Part shown: in pieces, positions 1 to 7,544 of the stretch
Layout of the letters: the number at the start of each line of letters is the position of its first letter
Numbering within the stretch: position 1 is the stretch's first letter
Assembly (NCBI GenBank): GCA_039029915.1
Contig: JBCCFD010000055.1
Span: 1-25,937, forward strand
DNA: 25,937 nt
Direction of reading: 5' to 3'
From: QQUD01 sp039029915
GTDB lineage: Bacteria > Chloroflexota > Anaerolineae > Promineifilales > Promineifilaceae
Translations under genes and position numbers: made by a program
Notes under the pieces: model-generated
The model's input: the letters and a program-made list of their open reading frames with translations, nothing else
Told to the model about the DNA's origin: nothing
Databases searched by the model: none

Positions 1-31
1 GAAAATCTCAGAGTTTTTTTTTGCGCTGAGC

Positions 32-59
32 TTGACATTATAAAAATTTCTTTTATTAT
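32..59 (+). promoter_or_regulatory. Sigma70-like promoter of the ArsR/SRPBCC operon
   Basis: A perfect -35 box TTGACA (32-37) is followed after 16 bases by TATTAT (54-59), a 5/6 match to the -10 consensus. The -10 box runs into the palindrome at 55-78, so a protein bound there would block polymerase. Confidence 0.65.
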
Positions 60-78
60 AAAAATATATTTTTATAAT
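55..78. promoter_or_regulatory. Perfect 24-bp AT palindrome, probable ArsR-type operator
   Basis: The half-site ATTATAAAAATA (55-66) is followed directly by its exact reverse complement (67-78). The element overlaps the -10 box and ends just before the preferred start codon at 89. ArsR/SmtB-type repressors commonly bind AT-rich inverted repeats of this size over their own promoters, so autoregulation is the simplest reading. The binding itself is inferred. Confidence 0.7.
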
Positions 79-88
79 GGTGAACAAT

Positions 89-685
89 ATGCAAGACACC
101 TTTTTTATTGAAACGGCCGAACAGGCCAAGAAACTCCTCACCCCCCATCGGATTAACTTGCTCAAGGCGATGGTTGAACCACGCACGTGTAAAGAACTTG
201 CCGCTCAATTTGAGCAATCGCCACAGCAAATCAACTATCACGTCAAAATTTTGGAAAAAGAAGGCTTAATCCAGAAGGTTCAGGAAAAGCGAATTCGGGG
301 CACGATTGAAGCTACCTATCAAGCCAAAGCCCGTTCTTATTGGCTAGCTCCCCAGCTCGTCGGCCAAATTGGCTCTCCCCGGCAGGCCAAAGACCAATCC
401 AGCCTGCACTACCTGATGTCGCTAGCTGAAGAGATGCTTAGCGATGTGGGCAGGCTGGGGCAGCAGTCCGAAGCTGGGCAGCAAGTGCCATCACTTGGGC
501 TTTCAGCCCAAATTCATCTACCCCAAGGTGCGCGAAGACAGGCCTTTTTAGAGGAAGTACAGCTGGTCTTTCAACAGCTGGCCACGAAATACGGCTTGCC
601 TGACTCGCCTGATTCTGACCAACCTGAAACTTTTAAACTGGCCCTTACCTGTTATCCATCTCAAGGAGAAATGAACGATGTCTGA
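89..685 (+). CDS. ArsR-type winged-helix transcriptional regulator
   Basis: This is a DNA-binding regulator of about 198 residues. The first 85 residues form an ArsR/HTH_20-type winged helix: a helix pair around TPHRINLLKAM, a recognition-helix region around SPQQINYHVKILEKEGLI, and a basic beta-wing around QEKRIRGTIEATY. No metal-binding Cys cluster typical of ArsR/SmtB sensors is visible. The remaining C-terminal half is longer than in minimal ArsR proteins and may be a ligand or dimerisation domain. An upstream ATG at 77 is in frame but lies in the operator. The ATG at 89 has a weak GGTG 6 bases upstream and leaves the operator outside the gene. The stop overlaps the next gene by 8 bases, so the two are cotranscribed and probably translationally coupled. 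ArsR regulators paired with SRPBCC proteins are a common arrangement. Confidence 0.85.
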   Translation: MQDTFFIETAEQAKKLLTPHRINLLKAMVEPRTCKELAAQFEQSPQQINYHVKILEKEGLIQKVQEKRIRGTIEATYQAKARSYWLAPQLVGQIGSPRQAKDQSSLHYLMSLAEEMLSDVGRLGQQSEAGQQVPSLGLSAQIHLPQGARRQAFLEEVQLVFQQLATKYGLPDSPDSDQPETFKLALTCYPSQGEMNDV

Positions 686-1601
686 TCCGCTTGAAATTCA
701 ACTTGTCTTACCCAATCATTCTGCAACGGCCGTTTACAAAGCGCTCACAACGACGGCTGACCTGAGCCGCTGGTTTGCTGAATTTGCCGATGTTGATATG
801 AAAAACGGCCGTTATAACTTTTGGGGACGAAATATTCCCGGCACGCCCAACAAAGAAAATGGCCATCATACAATCACTGAAAACCAAGCCAATCAATGCC
901 TCACCTATCAATGGCCAATGGATGATGTCACCATGACGGTCACCTATAAACTGCTTGAAGATAAAAAAGGGTGCCGACTCCACCTCATTCACCACATTCC
1001 TAAACATCCACCCAGCATGCCGGTTGGATTTGAAGATTTCTGGTTTCTCAATTTAGAAAACTTAAAGCGGCATCTAGATGGCAAAGCGCCCGTTCGGCTC
1101 GATTACAATGCGCTCAAACTCGGGGATTTTGAAGTTGGGGTTGAGATTGATGGGCACGCAACGGCCGTATTTCACACCCTCACCAACAACGAAGCCCTCG
1201 AACGGTGGATTGCACGCAAAGCCAATGTTGAACTCAAAATAGATGGCAAATACGACATTGGCTGGGGCGAAGGTGGCTCCGTCAAAATTGTAGATCTAAT
1301 CCCCAATGAGAAACTCGCCTATACGTGGGAAGCGTGGCACACCTTTCCCGAAACCGTCACGACTTGGACGCTCAAAGAGTCGGGTGGCAAAACGAACCTT
1401 ACCCTTGTGCACAGCGGTTTCAACGGTGACGATGATGCGAAGGGACTAATGGGTGGCTGGCTCAACTTCTTAAGCTGGGTTAAATCCGTCGTGGAGTATG
1501 GAGAGGCTTGGCATCCTGCGGTTAAAAAGCTTACTCCAGAACTTTATAAGTATTACCCTGCGTCAATGGTAGAAAAACAAGCGCTCTATTTGCAATCTTA
1601 G
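678..1601 (+). CDS. Tandem-domain SRPBCC/AHSA1-like protein
   Basis: The 307-residue protein contains two copies of the AHSA1-type SRPBCC fold (residues about 3-135 and 143-285). Each copy begins with a strand and helix of the form HATAVF/HSATAVY followed by an LxRWxA/LERWIA segment, and each ends in a TNLTLVHSGF-like strand. Most family members have one such domain. SRPBCC folds have a deep hydrophobic cavity and bind small lipophilic ligands; AHSA1-like bacterial members are mostly of unknown function. The start is supported by AAGGAG at 663-668, 9 bases before the ATG and inside the regulator gene. Two copies of the dispersed palindrome lie near its start (725, 804) and a third at 1160. 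The two domains could form an internal pseudo-dimer, but the ligand cannot be told from sequence. Confidence 0.85.
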   Translation: MSDPLEIQLVLPNHSATAVYKALTTTADLSRWFAEFADVDMKNGRYNFWGRNIPGTPNKENGHHTITENQANQCLTYQWPMDDVTMTVTYKLLEDKKGCRLHLIHHIPKHPPSMPVGFEDFWFLNLENLKRHLDGKAPVRLDYNALKLGDFEVGVEIDGHATAVFHTLTNNEALERWIARKANVELKIDGKYDIGWGEGGSVKIVDLIPNEKLAYTWEAWHTFPETVTTWTLKESGGKTNLTLVHSGFNGDDDAKGLMGGWLNFLSWVKSVVEYGEAWHPAVKKLTPELYKYYPASMVEKQALYLQS

Positions 1602-1622
1602 AAACTGCGGTAATTATCGTGA

Positions 1623-1653
1623 GACCCTAAGGGCTTTAAAAACCCTTAGGGTC
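1623..1653. terminator. Stem-loop between convergent genes, possible bidirectional terminator
   Basis: A perfect 11-bp stem, GACCCTAAGGG (1623-1633) paired with CCCTTAGGGTC (1643-1653), encloses a 9-base loop. It lies between the ends of the plus-strand SRPBCC gene and the minus-strand secreted-protein gene. There is no T-run directly after either arm, so intrinsic termination is likely but not certain. Confidence 0.6.
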
Positions 1654-1661
1654 CCGAAGAA

Positions 1662-2555
1662 TTAGCAAACTGAAGCGGTATTGTTGTAGAACCAATTGTA
1701 AGCGTAAAACGGATTGGCATGAGCCGTTTCGATTCGTACAGCAATACGGCCGTGTCCATTCAAACTGGCCGGAATATCCGCATCTACATTAAACGCGCCG
1801 CCGTCGCCAGACTCAAACGTGCTGGCCACAGTCCCCCCAATTCCTCCCGTGCCAAAGGCATTCATTCGAACAGTAAACGTCTGATTCGGCGGCAAGTTAG
1901 AAGTCGTTATTGTGATCGAGCTATTTTGAGTTACGCGGCAGACTTTAAAAGTGGGTACACCTGTATAAACAGGTAGGGGTGAGCTGTCTGAGTCACCGTT
2001 GCCCGTTGAGCCAGAATTATCTGGATCAGGTTCTGGTTCCGGGTCAGGTTCTGGTGCGGCAACGTTGTGGAACCAGTTAAAACTATAGTAAGGATACACA
2101 TGTGCCGTCTGCGCCCGAATGGAGACTTGGGGCGCATCTTTTAAAGCCTCAGGAATATCAAAATTCTTTTCAAACGATCCCCCTTCACCTGAATTAAACG
2201 TCCCCACAACGGTGCCGTTGATCCCCTGAGAATGCATTGGCCCCATCATGACGGTGAAATCCTGATTGGCGGGATAGTTCTGCGTTCTGATTGTGACCGT
2301 TTTCCCCGCATCAACTGCAACAATCGAAAACGTAGGAATCACTTGGTGCACCAATTTAGATGCTGATCGAACGACGGGAACGGGGAACACGTTTCGCGTT
2401 TGCAAGATGCGTGTCTCTTGAGAATTTTCAGTCGTTAAAGCAGAAGAACTTGTGACGGTCAGTCCTAGCAGCACAATTAATGAGAATAAAAAACCGTACA
2501 GTCCAATACGAAAAACGCGCGTCAACCCCCTTGATGCGTTAAATGAATAAGCCAT
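1662..2555 (-). CDS. Secreted protein with two homologous beta-type repeats and an acidic Pro linker
   Basis: The product has 297 residues. A hydrophobic segment near the N terminus (FLFSLIVLLGLTV) looks like a signal peptide or anchor. Two homologous domains of about 95 residues follow, each starting with VPTF and ending in a YYSFNWFHN or FYAYNWFYN motif, with shared SGxGG and IPxxL motifs. They are joined by an acidic linker of Pro-Glu/Asp repeats and a Gly/Ser/Asp-rich stretch. I recognise no catalytic residues. It is probably an exported or cell-wall structural or binding protein, a type seen in Chloroflexota exoproteomes. The start is decided by AGGAGG at 2564-2569 (minus sense), 8 bases before the ATG at 2555; an in-frame TTG further upstream at 2576 has no such site. 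Confidence 0.75.
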   Translation of the reverse strand: MAYSFNASRGLTRVFRIGLYGFLFSLIVLLGLTVTSSSALTTENSQETRILQTRNVFPVPVVRSASKLVHQVIPTFSIVAVDAGKTVTIRTQNYPANQDFTVMMGPMHSQGINGTVVGTFNSGEGGSFEKNFDIPEALKDAPQVSIRAQTAHVYPYYSFNWFHNVAAPEPDPEPEPDPDNSGSTGNGDSDSSPLPVYTGVPTFKVCRVTQNSSITITTSNLPPNQTFTVRMNAFGTGGIGGTVASTFESGDGGAFNVDADIPASLNGHGRIAVRIETAHANPFYAYNWFYNNTASVC

Positions 2556-2665
2556 CTCGATAACCTCCTGTGGCAAAAAACGATAACCTTGTCTATATAT
2601 GCTCCGCTGTTACTTTGAATTAAGGCGAGGAATTTTGGACCGAAATCCGATTACATTCTGACACA

Positions 2666-2698
2666 AACAAAAAGAGCTTACAACTTTGCAAGCTCTTT
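2666..2698 (-). terminator. Rho-independent terminator of the V4R gene
   Basis: On the minus strand, a perfect 9-bp stem AAAGAGCTT/AAGCTCTTT (2690-2698 with 2671-2679) is followed by TTTTTGTTTG. It lies 31 bases past the stop of the V4R gene. The stem with its T-run is a standard intrinsic terminator. Confidence 0.85.
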
Positions 2699-2728
2699 GA
2701 AGAAAATATCTAGCTAAAAATGTGGAAA

Positions 2729-3358
2729 CTATTGCTTCTCTATTTGGAAGAGACATTCATCATGACCCATTGACTGACATTGAGTTTGAGTAATGACATA
2801 TCGTGTTTCTTTATCTACAAAGTTAGCCATGGCCGCCTGTAGGACACCAACCGCTAAATGGCACACCGGTTTATCTGAAGTGCGACCGGCGCACATAGGG
2901 CAATCGACAATGTGCCAATACCAGTTTTGATCATCTTCTGTCACCTGTACTTTTTGATCACTGACAGTGTTAAAAAACTGGGCAAAGAAGGCTAGACCTT
3001 TGCTTATTCTTGTATCAACTGAAGCTATTTTTAGAGCAGCCCGAGCTGCCGCAGCTACTTTACCGAATCGCTCAAGACCATCATTAAAGGTTTTTGCTCC
3101 TGAACGAATAGCAAACGCCCGCGCACCGCGATCACCATACATTTGCCAATACGCATCCTGAAGCTTACCGACATCCGCAAACGAAACCTCTTTTTTCATA
3201 TCATCGGGCGGGTAGTTCCCAACATAGTTGCTTAAGCCAGCTAAATTTAAAAGTGCATTCATCCCTTTCTCGCCAACGATATCTTCCGTTGTTTCTAAAA
3301 TGATACGCACCCAGCGATTGGGATAAAATAAACCTTCGTGAATTGGGCCTCCACTCAT
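2729..3358 (-). CDS. V4R (4-vinyl reductase)-domain protein
   Basis: This 209-residue protein matches the V4R small-molecule-binding domain family. The C-terminal part (about residues 130-209) has the family's Cys-rich signature: DCPMCAGR, then a Cys in KPVCHLAVG, then TQTQCQSMGHDECLFQI. In this family the cysteines usually bind metal and the domain senses hydrocarbons or acts beside chlorophyll-type reductions. The N-terminal part is helical and resembles the region that precedes V4R in solo members. No DNA-binding or catalytic partner is fused to it and no photosynthesis gene is nearby, so a sensor or carrier role is only a guess. The start at 3358 has GGAGG 5 bases upstream; the ATG at 3376 has none. 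A terminator follows the gene. No copy of the ACGGCCGT palindrome lies in it. Confidence 0.8.
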   Translation of the reverse strand: MSGGPIHEGLFYPNRWVRIILETTEDIVGEKGMNALLNLAGLSNYVGNYPPDDMKKEVSFADVGKLQDAYWQMYGDRGARAFAIRSGAKTFNDGLERFGKVAAAARAALKIASVDTRISKGLAFFAQFFNTVSDQKVQVTEDDQNWYWHIVDCPMCAGRTSDKPVCHLAVGVLQAAMANFVDKETRYVITQTQCQSMGHDECLFQIEKQ

Positions 3359-3462
3359 ATGAACCTCCAGTGGCATATTTACTGAACCCTATAATATCAA
3401 ACAACTTAAAAGTATGCAGGCGTTCGTTTAATCTAGCTATGGTACTCAGGTATCCTTAAAAA

Positions 3463-3486
3463 GAGATTAGGGATTAGAGATTGGAG
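3463..3486. repeat. Degenerate GATTAGG/GATTGGA intergenic repeat
   Basis: Three imperfect units of the form GAGATTAGG, GATTAGA and GATTGGAG follow one another in the gap between the M20 and V4R genes. Related tracts occur at 11005-11046 and, inverted, at 18536-18571. Confidence 0.6.
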
Positions 3487-3520
3487 CGCACGTTTGAAAA
3501 TCACTCAATTACTCAACCAC

Positions 3521-4717
3521 CTAATTACCCATCTTACCCGTTACAAACCGCCTCGCCGTTTCGGCCAGAATGGCGGCCCCAATCGGCATCACTGATTCAT
3601 CAATATCGAAAATCTCCGTATGATGATTTCGCACAATGCCATCATCAATGGCGGCACCCAACATAAACATGGCCCCTTTGGCTTTTTGGGTCATATAGGC
3701 AAAATCCTCAGCGCCCATACCAAACTCTTCATTTTTTAGGATGTCGGCCTCATCAAGCATTGAACTTGCCACATCTCGCATCCAATCATTAACAGTCGGC
3801 TCGTTGTAAAGTGACGGATACCCTTTGATAATGTTGAGGTCATAACGCCCTCCCATCTGCTCACTTAGCTTAAAAGCGTTCTCAATCTCTTGCCAAAGCT
3901 CTTCACGAACGTCCTGATGATAACTGCGTATGGTGCCCTGAAGGTATACCTTTTTGGGAATCACATTGGGAGCAGAGCCGGCGGTGACCTCTCCAAGGCT
4001 AATGACACACGGCCGTAAAGGGTTAATACGCCGCGAAGGAATAGCATAAAGCGTACTCATCACATTGCTCAAAATAAACAAGGGATCAACGCCAGTATGT
4101 GGATAGGCCCCATGCCCGCCGTCCCCATAAATGGTCGCTTCAAATGAGTCAACGTTGGCAAGACTATACTCGTCGTGAAACTTGACGTGGCCAGCGGGGC
4201 GATGAGACTGCACGTGTAAAGCAATTACAGCATCAACATCGTCCATTGCTCCATCACTTATCATGGCTGTTGCACCGCTGATGCCGTTTTCATCAAAAGC
4301 CTCCTCGCTCGGCTGAAAAAGAAAGCGCACGTTGCCATTCCAGTTGCCTTCAGCAAAGCTTTGACGGAGCAAATTAGCTGTACCAAGTAAAATCGCCGTG
4401 TGAGCATCATGTCCACAGGCGTGCATGACGCCTTCGTTTTGAGATTTATAGTCTGCATCATTATTTTGCAGAATAGGTAAAGCATCCATATCTGCCCGAA
4501 TAGCAATCGTCGGGCCTTCCCCTGTTCCAATTTGACCCACAACGCCCGTTCGACCGACCCCCGTTTTGACGTCAACGCCAAGTTCAGTCAGCGTATCAGC
4601 CACAAGTGCCGCCGTGCGAAACTCTTGGAAGCCTAGTTCAGGATTGGCATGGATATCTCGCCGCAGTCTGGTCAATTCATCCTGTAATTTTTTAGCGTTG
4701 TCTAGCATGGTTGTCAT
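3521..4717 (-). CDS. M20 family amidohydrolase (M20D; N-acyl amino acid or hippurate hydrolase type)
   Basis: This 398-residue enzyme has the full set of M20 peptidase motifs: RADMDALPI at about 74-82, the metal-binding HACGHDAH at about 99-106, PSEE at about 136-139 with the catalytic and metal-binding glutamates, and a C-terminal NHHTEIFDIDE with the last metal histidine. The dimerisation (lid) domain sits between PSEE and the C terminus. M20D members are cytosolic two-metal hydrolases that cleave N-acyl amino acids, hippurate, indole-acetyl conjugates or N-acetyl-diaminopimelate. The substrate cannot be fixed from sequence. The start at 4717 has AAGGAGA 8 bases upstream; the frame continues 20 residues further upstream without a ribosome binding site. 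It probably has its own promoter, with a 147-base gap to the upstream gene. Confidence 0.92.
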   Translation of the reverse strand: MTTMLDNAKKLQDELTRLRRDIHANPELGFQEFRTAALVADTLTELGVDVKTGVGRTGVVGQIGTGEGPTIAIRADMDALPILQNNDADYKSQNEGVMHACGHDAHTAILLGTANLLRQSFAEGNWNGNVRFLFQPSEEAFDENGISGATAMISDGAMDDVDAVIALHVQSHRPAGHVKFHDEYSLANVDSFEATIYGDGGHGAYPHTGVDPLFILSNVMSTLYAIPSRRINPLRPCVISLGEVTAGSAPNVIPKKVYLQGTIRSYHQDVREELWQEIENAFKLSEQMGGRYDLNIIKGYPSLYNEPTVNDWMRDVASSMLDEADILKNEEFGMGAEDFAYMTQKAKGAMFMLGAAIDDGIVRNHHTEIFDIDESVMPIGAAILAETARRFVTGKMGN

Positions 4718-4739
4718 TCTGTTTTCTCCTTGGTGTTTT

Positions 4740-4850
4740 GTGGCAGAGGGGCAAGGTTGCAAAGTAGCAGGTGGCAAAATGCTGGTCGCTCTCTGCTTTT
4801 TTTTACTCCCTCATCCCTCGTCCTTCCATCGTCCCTTTTCTATTTACTCG
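4740..4850. repeat. Intergenic tract with TTGCAAAGTAGCAGG-type and CCCTCATCC-type degenerate repeats
   Basis: The gap holds GGCAAGGTTGCAAAGTAGCAGG (first 20 bases shared in part with 23266-23292 and, inverted, with 22391-22411) followed by a pyrimidine-rich run with CCCTCATCCCTCGTCC. The second part resembles the inverse of 22344-22375. These look like remnants of a dispersed noncoding repeat family. Confidence 0.45.
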
Positions 4851-4864
4851 AAACAATCCCGATA

Positions 4865-5896
4865 TTAGCTGATTGGCGTCCCGGCGGCTGTGGTAGCTTC
4901 GTCGTTGCGCAGGCTCATGCAGTGAACACCTTGGACAACACCGTCCTTAGGAGGGATTTCATTGGCTTGAAAGCGAATCATTTTGCCAGATTGGGACACA
5001 ATAAAAATATCATCATGGGCAGATACGGCCGTTGCCGCCACCATATTGTCCGTTTTCATGGCGACCTTTGCCCCAGCTCCCGGAGCTTTGTTCATGCGAA
5101 AGCCGGTCATTTGGCGAATCGTCCCTTTACCGTCGTGTGACAGTAAAAAGACACCACTCTCTTCATCAACGGCCGTTACCCCTACCGTCACATCCCCTTC
5201 ATCAACGCGCAAGCCCAGCGTGCCGTGCTTGGGTGGAATCTGCGTCTCGCGGAAGCGAATCCCCTTACCTTGCTTGGTGCCAATAAACACATTTTGTTCA
5301 CCGCGCGTCCAGCAGGCTGAGGTGACAAAGCCGCTCTGTTTTGGATCGTGAAAACGCATACCGGGAATCAGCGATTTACCCAAGTGGCTGCTGCGAACCC
5401 GCTGAACCCAGCCGCGTTCGCTCACCAGCACCACATAAACGCCCCCGTCTGCAGGCAAAATGGAGACCACTTTTTCGTTAGGCAAAAATTTAAACTTGCC
5501 CATGATAGAGCTGCCCTTGGCCCGAACGGCCGTTTCTTCAATCTTGTTCACTGCCAAACGATAAACGCGGCCCAAATTGGTCCACAATAAAACATCATCT
5601 GCCTCATCAGCCACAGCCACAATCGCCGGTACATCTGGCTCCACGACATCGATGTCAAAAACCCCCATGCCGCTGCGCCGTTGACGGCCGTATAAATGGC
5701 GCGGCGTCCGCTTAGCAACGCCAGACTGGCTCAACGTAATCACATTTAGGGTTGTAGGTGGTTCGCTTGGCTCCACCGGAGCTGACGCTCCGCTGCGATA
5801 GGGAGCAGGTTTTGAGGCTTCTGCAACTCTTGCTTCTAGAAATTCAATATAAGTTTGAACCTCAGCGGGAATATTACTAAGATCAGGTCTCTCCAT
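4865..5896 (-). CDS. Free-standing DNA gyrase A C-terminal beta-propeller protein
   Basis: The 343-residue protein consists of a short N-terminal segment (about 50 residues, Pro/Ala-rich) and then about six GyrA/ParC C-terminal repeats, starting around residues 50, 105, 150, 200, 250 and 295. Each repeat has the strand pattern of type VYVVLVSERGWVQRV, followed by a loop such as IPPKHGTLG. The first blade carries QRRSGMG, a degenerate version of the GyrA box (QRRGGKG type) that wraps DNA in gyrase. The breakage-reunion domain with its catalytic tyrosine is absent, and no topoisomerase gene adjoins. It may bind or bend DNA, or act in trans with a topoisomerase. The start at 5896 has GGAG 7 bases upstream. 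Four copies of the dispersed palindrome lie inside it. Confidence 0.85.
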   Translation of the reverse strand: MERPDLSNIPAEVQTYIEFLEARVAEASKPAPYRSGASAPVEPSEPPTTLNVITLSQSGVAKRTPRHLYGRQRRSGMGVFDIDVVEPDVPAIVAVADEADDVLLWTNLGRVYRLAVNKIEETAVRAKGSSIMGKFKFLPNEKVVSILPADGGVYVVLVSERGWVQRVRSSHLGKSLIPGMRFHDPKQSGFVTSACWTRGEQNVFIGTKQGKGIRFRETQIPPKHGTLGLRVDEGDVTVGVTAVDEESGVFLLSHDGKGTIRQMTGFRMNKAPGAGAKVAMKTDNMVAATAVSAHDDIFIVSQSGKMIRFQANEIPPKDGVVQGVHCMSLRNDEATTAAGTPIS

Positions 5897-6036
5897 TGTA
5901 ACGCTCCATCACGATTGGAATTTCGATTTACTAATATCTATGATACCGACCAACCTGCTAAAAAATCAAGATATCATTTGGGTTACAATAGATGCAACAA
6001 CAAATTGTGTCGAAAATATCTAACGAAGGACAAATA

Positions 6037-7527
6037 ATGAACGAGTTATCCATCTTCGAAATACAACAAAAGTTCGAACAAGGAACATTAACAGCCCATC
6101 AATTGGTTTCCCATTATCTTGAACGAATCGAATCGATTGATAGAAGCGGCCCCATGCTCAACGCCATCATCGAGCTAAATCCAGATGCACTCGCTATTGC
6201 CCAATTGCTGGATGAGGAGCGTGAAGCCAATGGCCCTCGTGGCCCAATGCACGGCATTCCTGTACTCGTCAAAGACAATATCGACACAGCCGATGCCATG
6301 ACCACCACCGCTGGGTCACTTGCACTTGCAGGCTCACGCCCCAATCAGGACGCCTTTATTGTGCAGCAGCTTCGCAAAGCTGGGGCCATCATTTTAGGCA
6401 AAACCAACCTCAGCGAATGGGCCAACTTTCGCTCGACTCGCTCATCGAGCGGCTGGAGCAGCCGAGGTGGGCAAACGCGAAATCCTTATGCCCTCGATCG
6501 GAATCCCTGTGGCTCAAGCTCTGGCTCAGGTGTAGCTGTGGCGGCCAATTTGTGTGCTGTTGCCATTGGTACAGAAACGGATGGTTCGATTCTTTGTCCA
6601 GCCCAAACGAACGGGGTTGTGGGGATCAAGCCGACGCTTGGTCTCGTTAGTCGCTCCGGCATTATTCCAATTGCCCACAGCCAAGACACGGCGGGACCCA
6701 TGGCCAGAACGGTGGCTGATGCCGCTATTTTGCTCGGTGCTTTAACGGGAGTCGATGAACGTGATGCAGAAACGGCCGTTAACAAAGGCCACGCTGATTA
6801 CACGTCCTATCTAGACAAAAACGGCCTTCAAGGGGCACGCATTGGGGTTGCGCGGGATTACTTTGGGCGTGACCCCAATGTTGACGCCATTATGGAGCAA
6901 AGCATCGCAGCAATGAGAGCACTCGGCGCTGAGGTAGTTGATCCAGTTGAAATTAAAACAAAGGACCAAGTTCGGGAGTCAGAGTTCACCGTCCTGCTGT
7001 ATGAGTTCAAAGCTGACCTCAACCAATATCTTGCAGCACTGGGGGATGATGCACCCATCAGCTCCTTAGAGCAGCTGATTGCGTTTAACAACGCCCATCC
7101 AGATAAGACGATGCCTTACTTTGGTCAAGAATTGTTGCAGATGGCCCAAGAAAAAGGGGCGCTAACTGACGATGATTACGTTGAGGCACTTCAAAAAAAT
7201 CACCAACTCTCGCGCGGGGAAGGCATTGATGCGACGATGTCGGAGCATCAGCTAGATGCCATTATTGCGCCGTCAGGGCAACCGGCTTGGCCCATTGATT
7301 GGGTCAATGGCGACAGTCATAAAGGGATTGGGGCTTCCGGCATAACGGCCGTATCTGGCTATCCCAGCATTACCGTACCGGCTGGCTATGTGCATGGACT
7401 TCCAGTTGGAATGTCGATTTTTGCTCAAGCTTTCAGCGAACCAGCTTTAATAAAATTCGCTTATGCCTTCGAGCAAGCGACAAAAGTGAGACAGTCACCT
7501 CAATTTCTGCCAACGCTTTTCTCATGA
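6037..7527 (+). CDS. Amidase signature family enzyme
   Basis: This 496-residue enzyme belongs to the amidase signature family (the GatA/fatty-acid-amide-hydrolase superfamily). The Ser-cisSer-Lys triad is visible: Lys in VLVKDNIDT (about residue 79), the Ser-rich loop CGSSSGSG (about 158-165), and the nucleophile Ser in TETDGSILCP (about 184). Family members hydrolyse carboxylic amides in the cytosol; the specific substrate is unknown. No gatB or gatC is nearby and the C-terminal part is not GatA-like enough to call it the tRNA amidotransferase. The start at 6037 has AAGGA with 6-base spacing, which beats the in-frame ATG at 5992. It is divergent from the gyrase-propeller gene and converges on the sulfotransferase gene with only 17 bases between the stops. 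Confidence 0.92.
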   Translation: MNELSIFEIQQKFEQGTLTAHQLVSHYLERIESIDRSGPMLNAIIELNPDALAIAQLLDEEREANGPRGPMHGIPVLVKDNIDTADAMTTTAGSLALAGSRPNQDAFIVQQLRKAGAIILGKTNLSEWANFRSTRSSSGWSSRGGQTRNPYALDRNPCGSSSGSGVAVAANLCAVAIGTETDGSILCPAQTNGVVGIKPTLGLVSRSGIIPIAHSQDTAGPMARTVADAAILLGALTGVDERDAETAVNKGHADYTSYLDKNGLQGARIGVARDYFGRDPNVDAIMEQSIAAMRALGAEVVDPVEIKTKDQVRESEFTVLLYEFKADLNQYLAALGDDAPISSLEQLIAFNNAHPDKTMPYFGQELLQMAQEKGALTDDDYVEALQKNHQLSRGEGIDATMSEHQLDAIIAPSGQPAWPIDWVNGDSHKGIGASGITAVSGYPSITVPAGYVHGLPVGMSIFAQAFSEPALIKFAYAFEQATKVRQSPQFLPTLFS

Positions 7528-7544
7528 TTTTGGTGACGTAAAGT

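Noticed and set aside
89..1601. Toxin-antitoxin system
   Set aside because: The overlap and operator look similar, but the partner is a tandem SRPBCC protein and not a toxin; ArsR/SRPBCC pairs are known.
1931..2137. Antisense and alternative-frame open frames, such as those inside the secreted, M20, gyrase-propeller, beta-helix and GT39 genes
   Set aside because: They overlap long frames with recognisable domains, lack ribosome binding sites, and show no domain of their own.
4865..5896. Complete gyrA or parC gene
   Set aside because: Only the C-terminal propeller is present. The breakage-reunion domain with its active-site tyrosine is missing and the start codon with its ribosome binding site is intact, so it is not a truncated end.
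6037..7527. GatA subunit of the tRNA amidotransferase
   Set aside because: No gatB or gatC nearby, and the Ser-rich loop and C terminus look like a general amidase.
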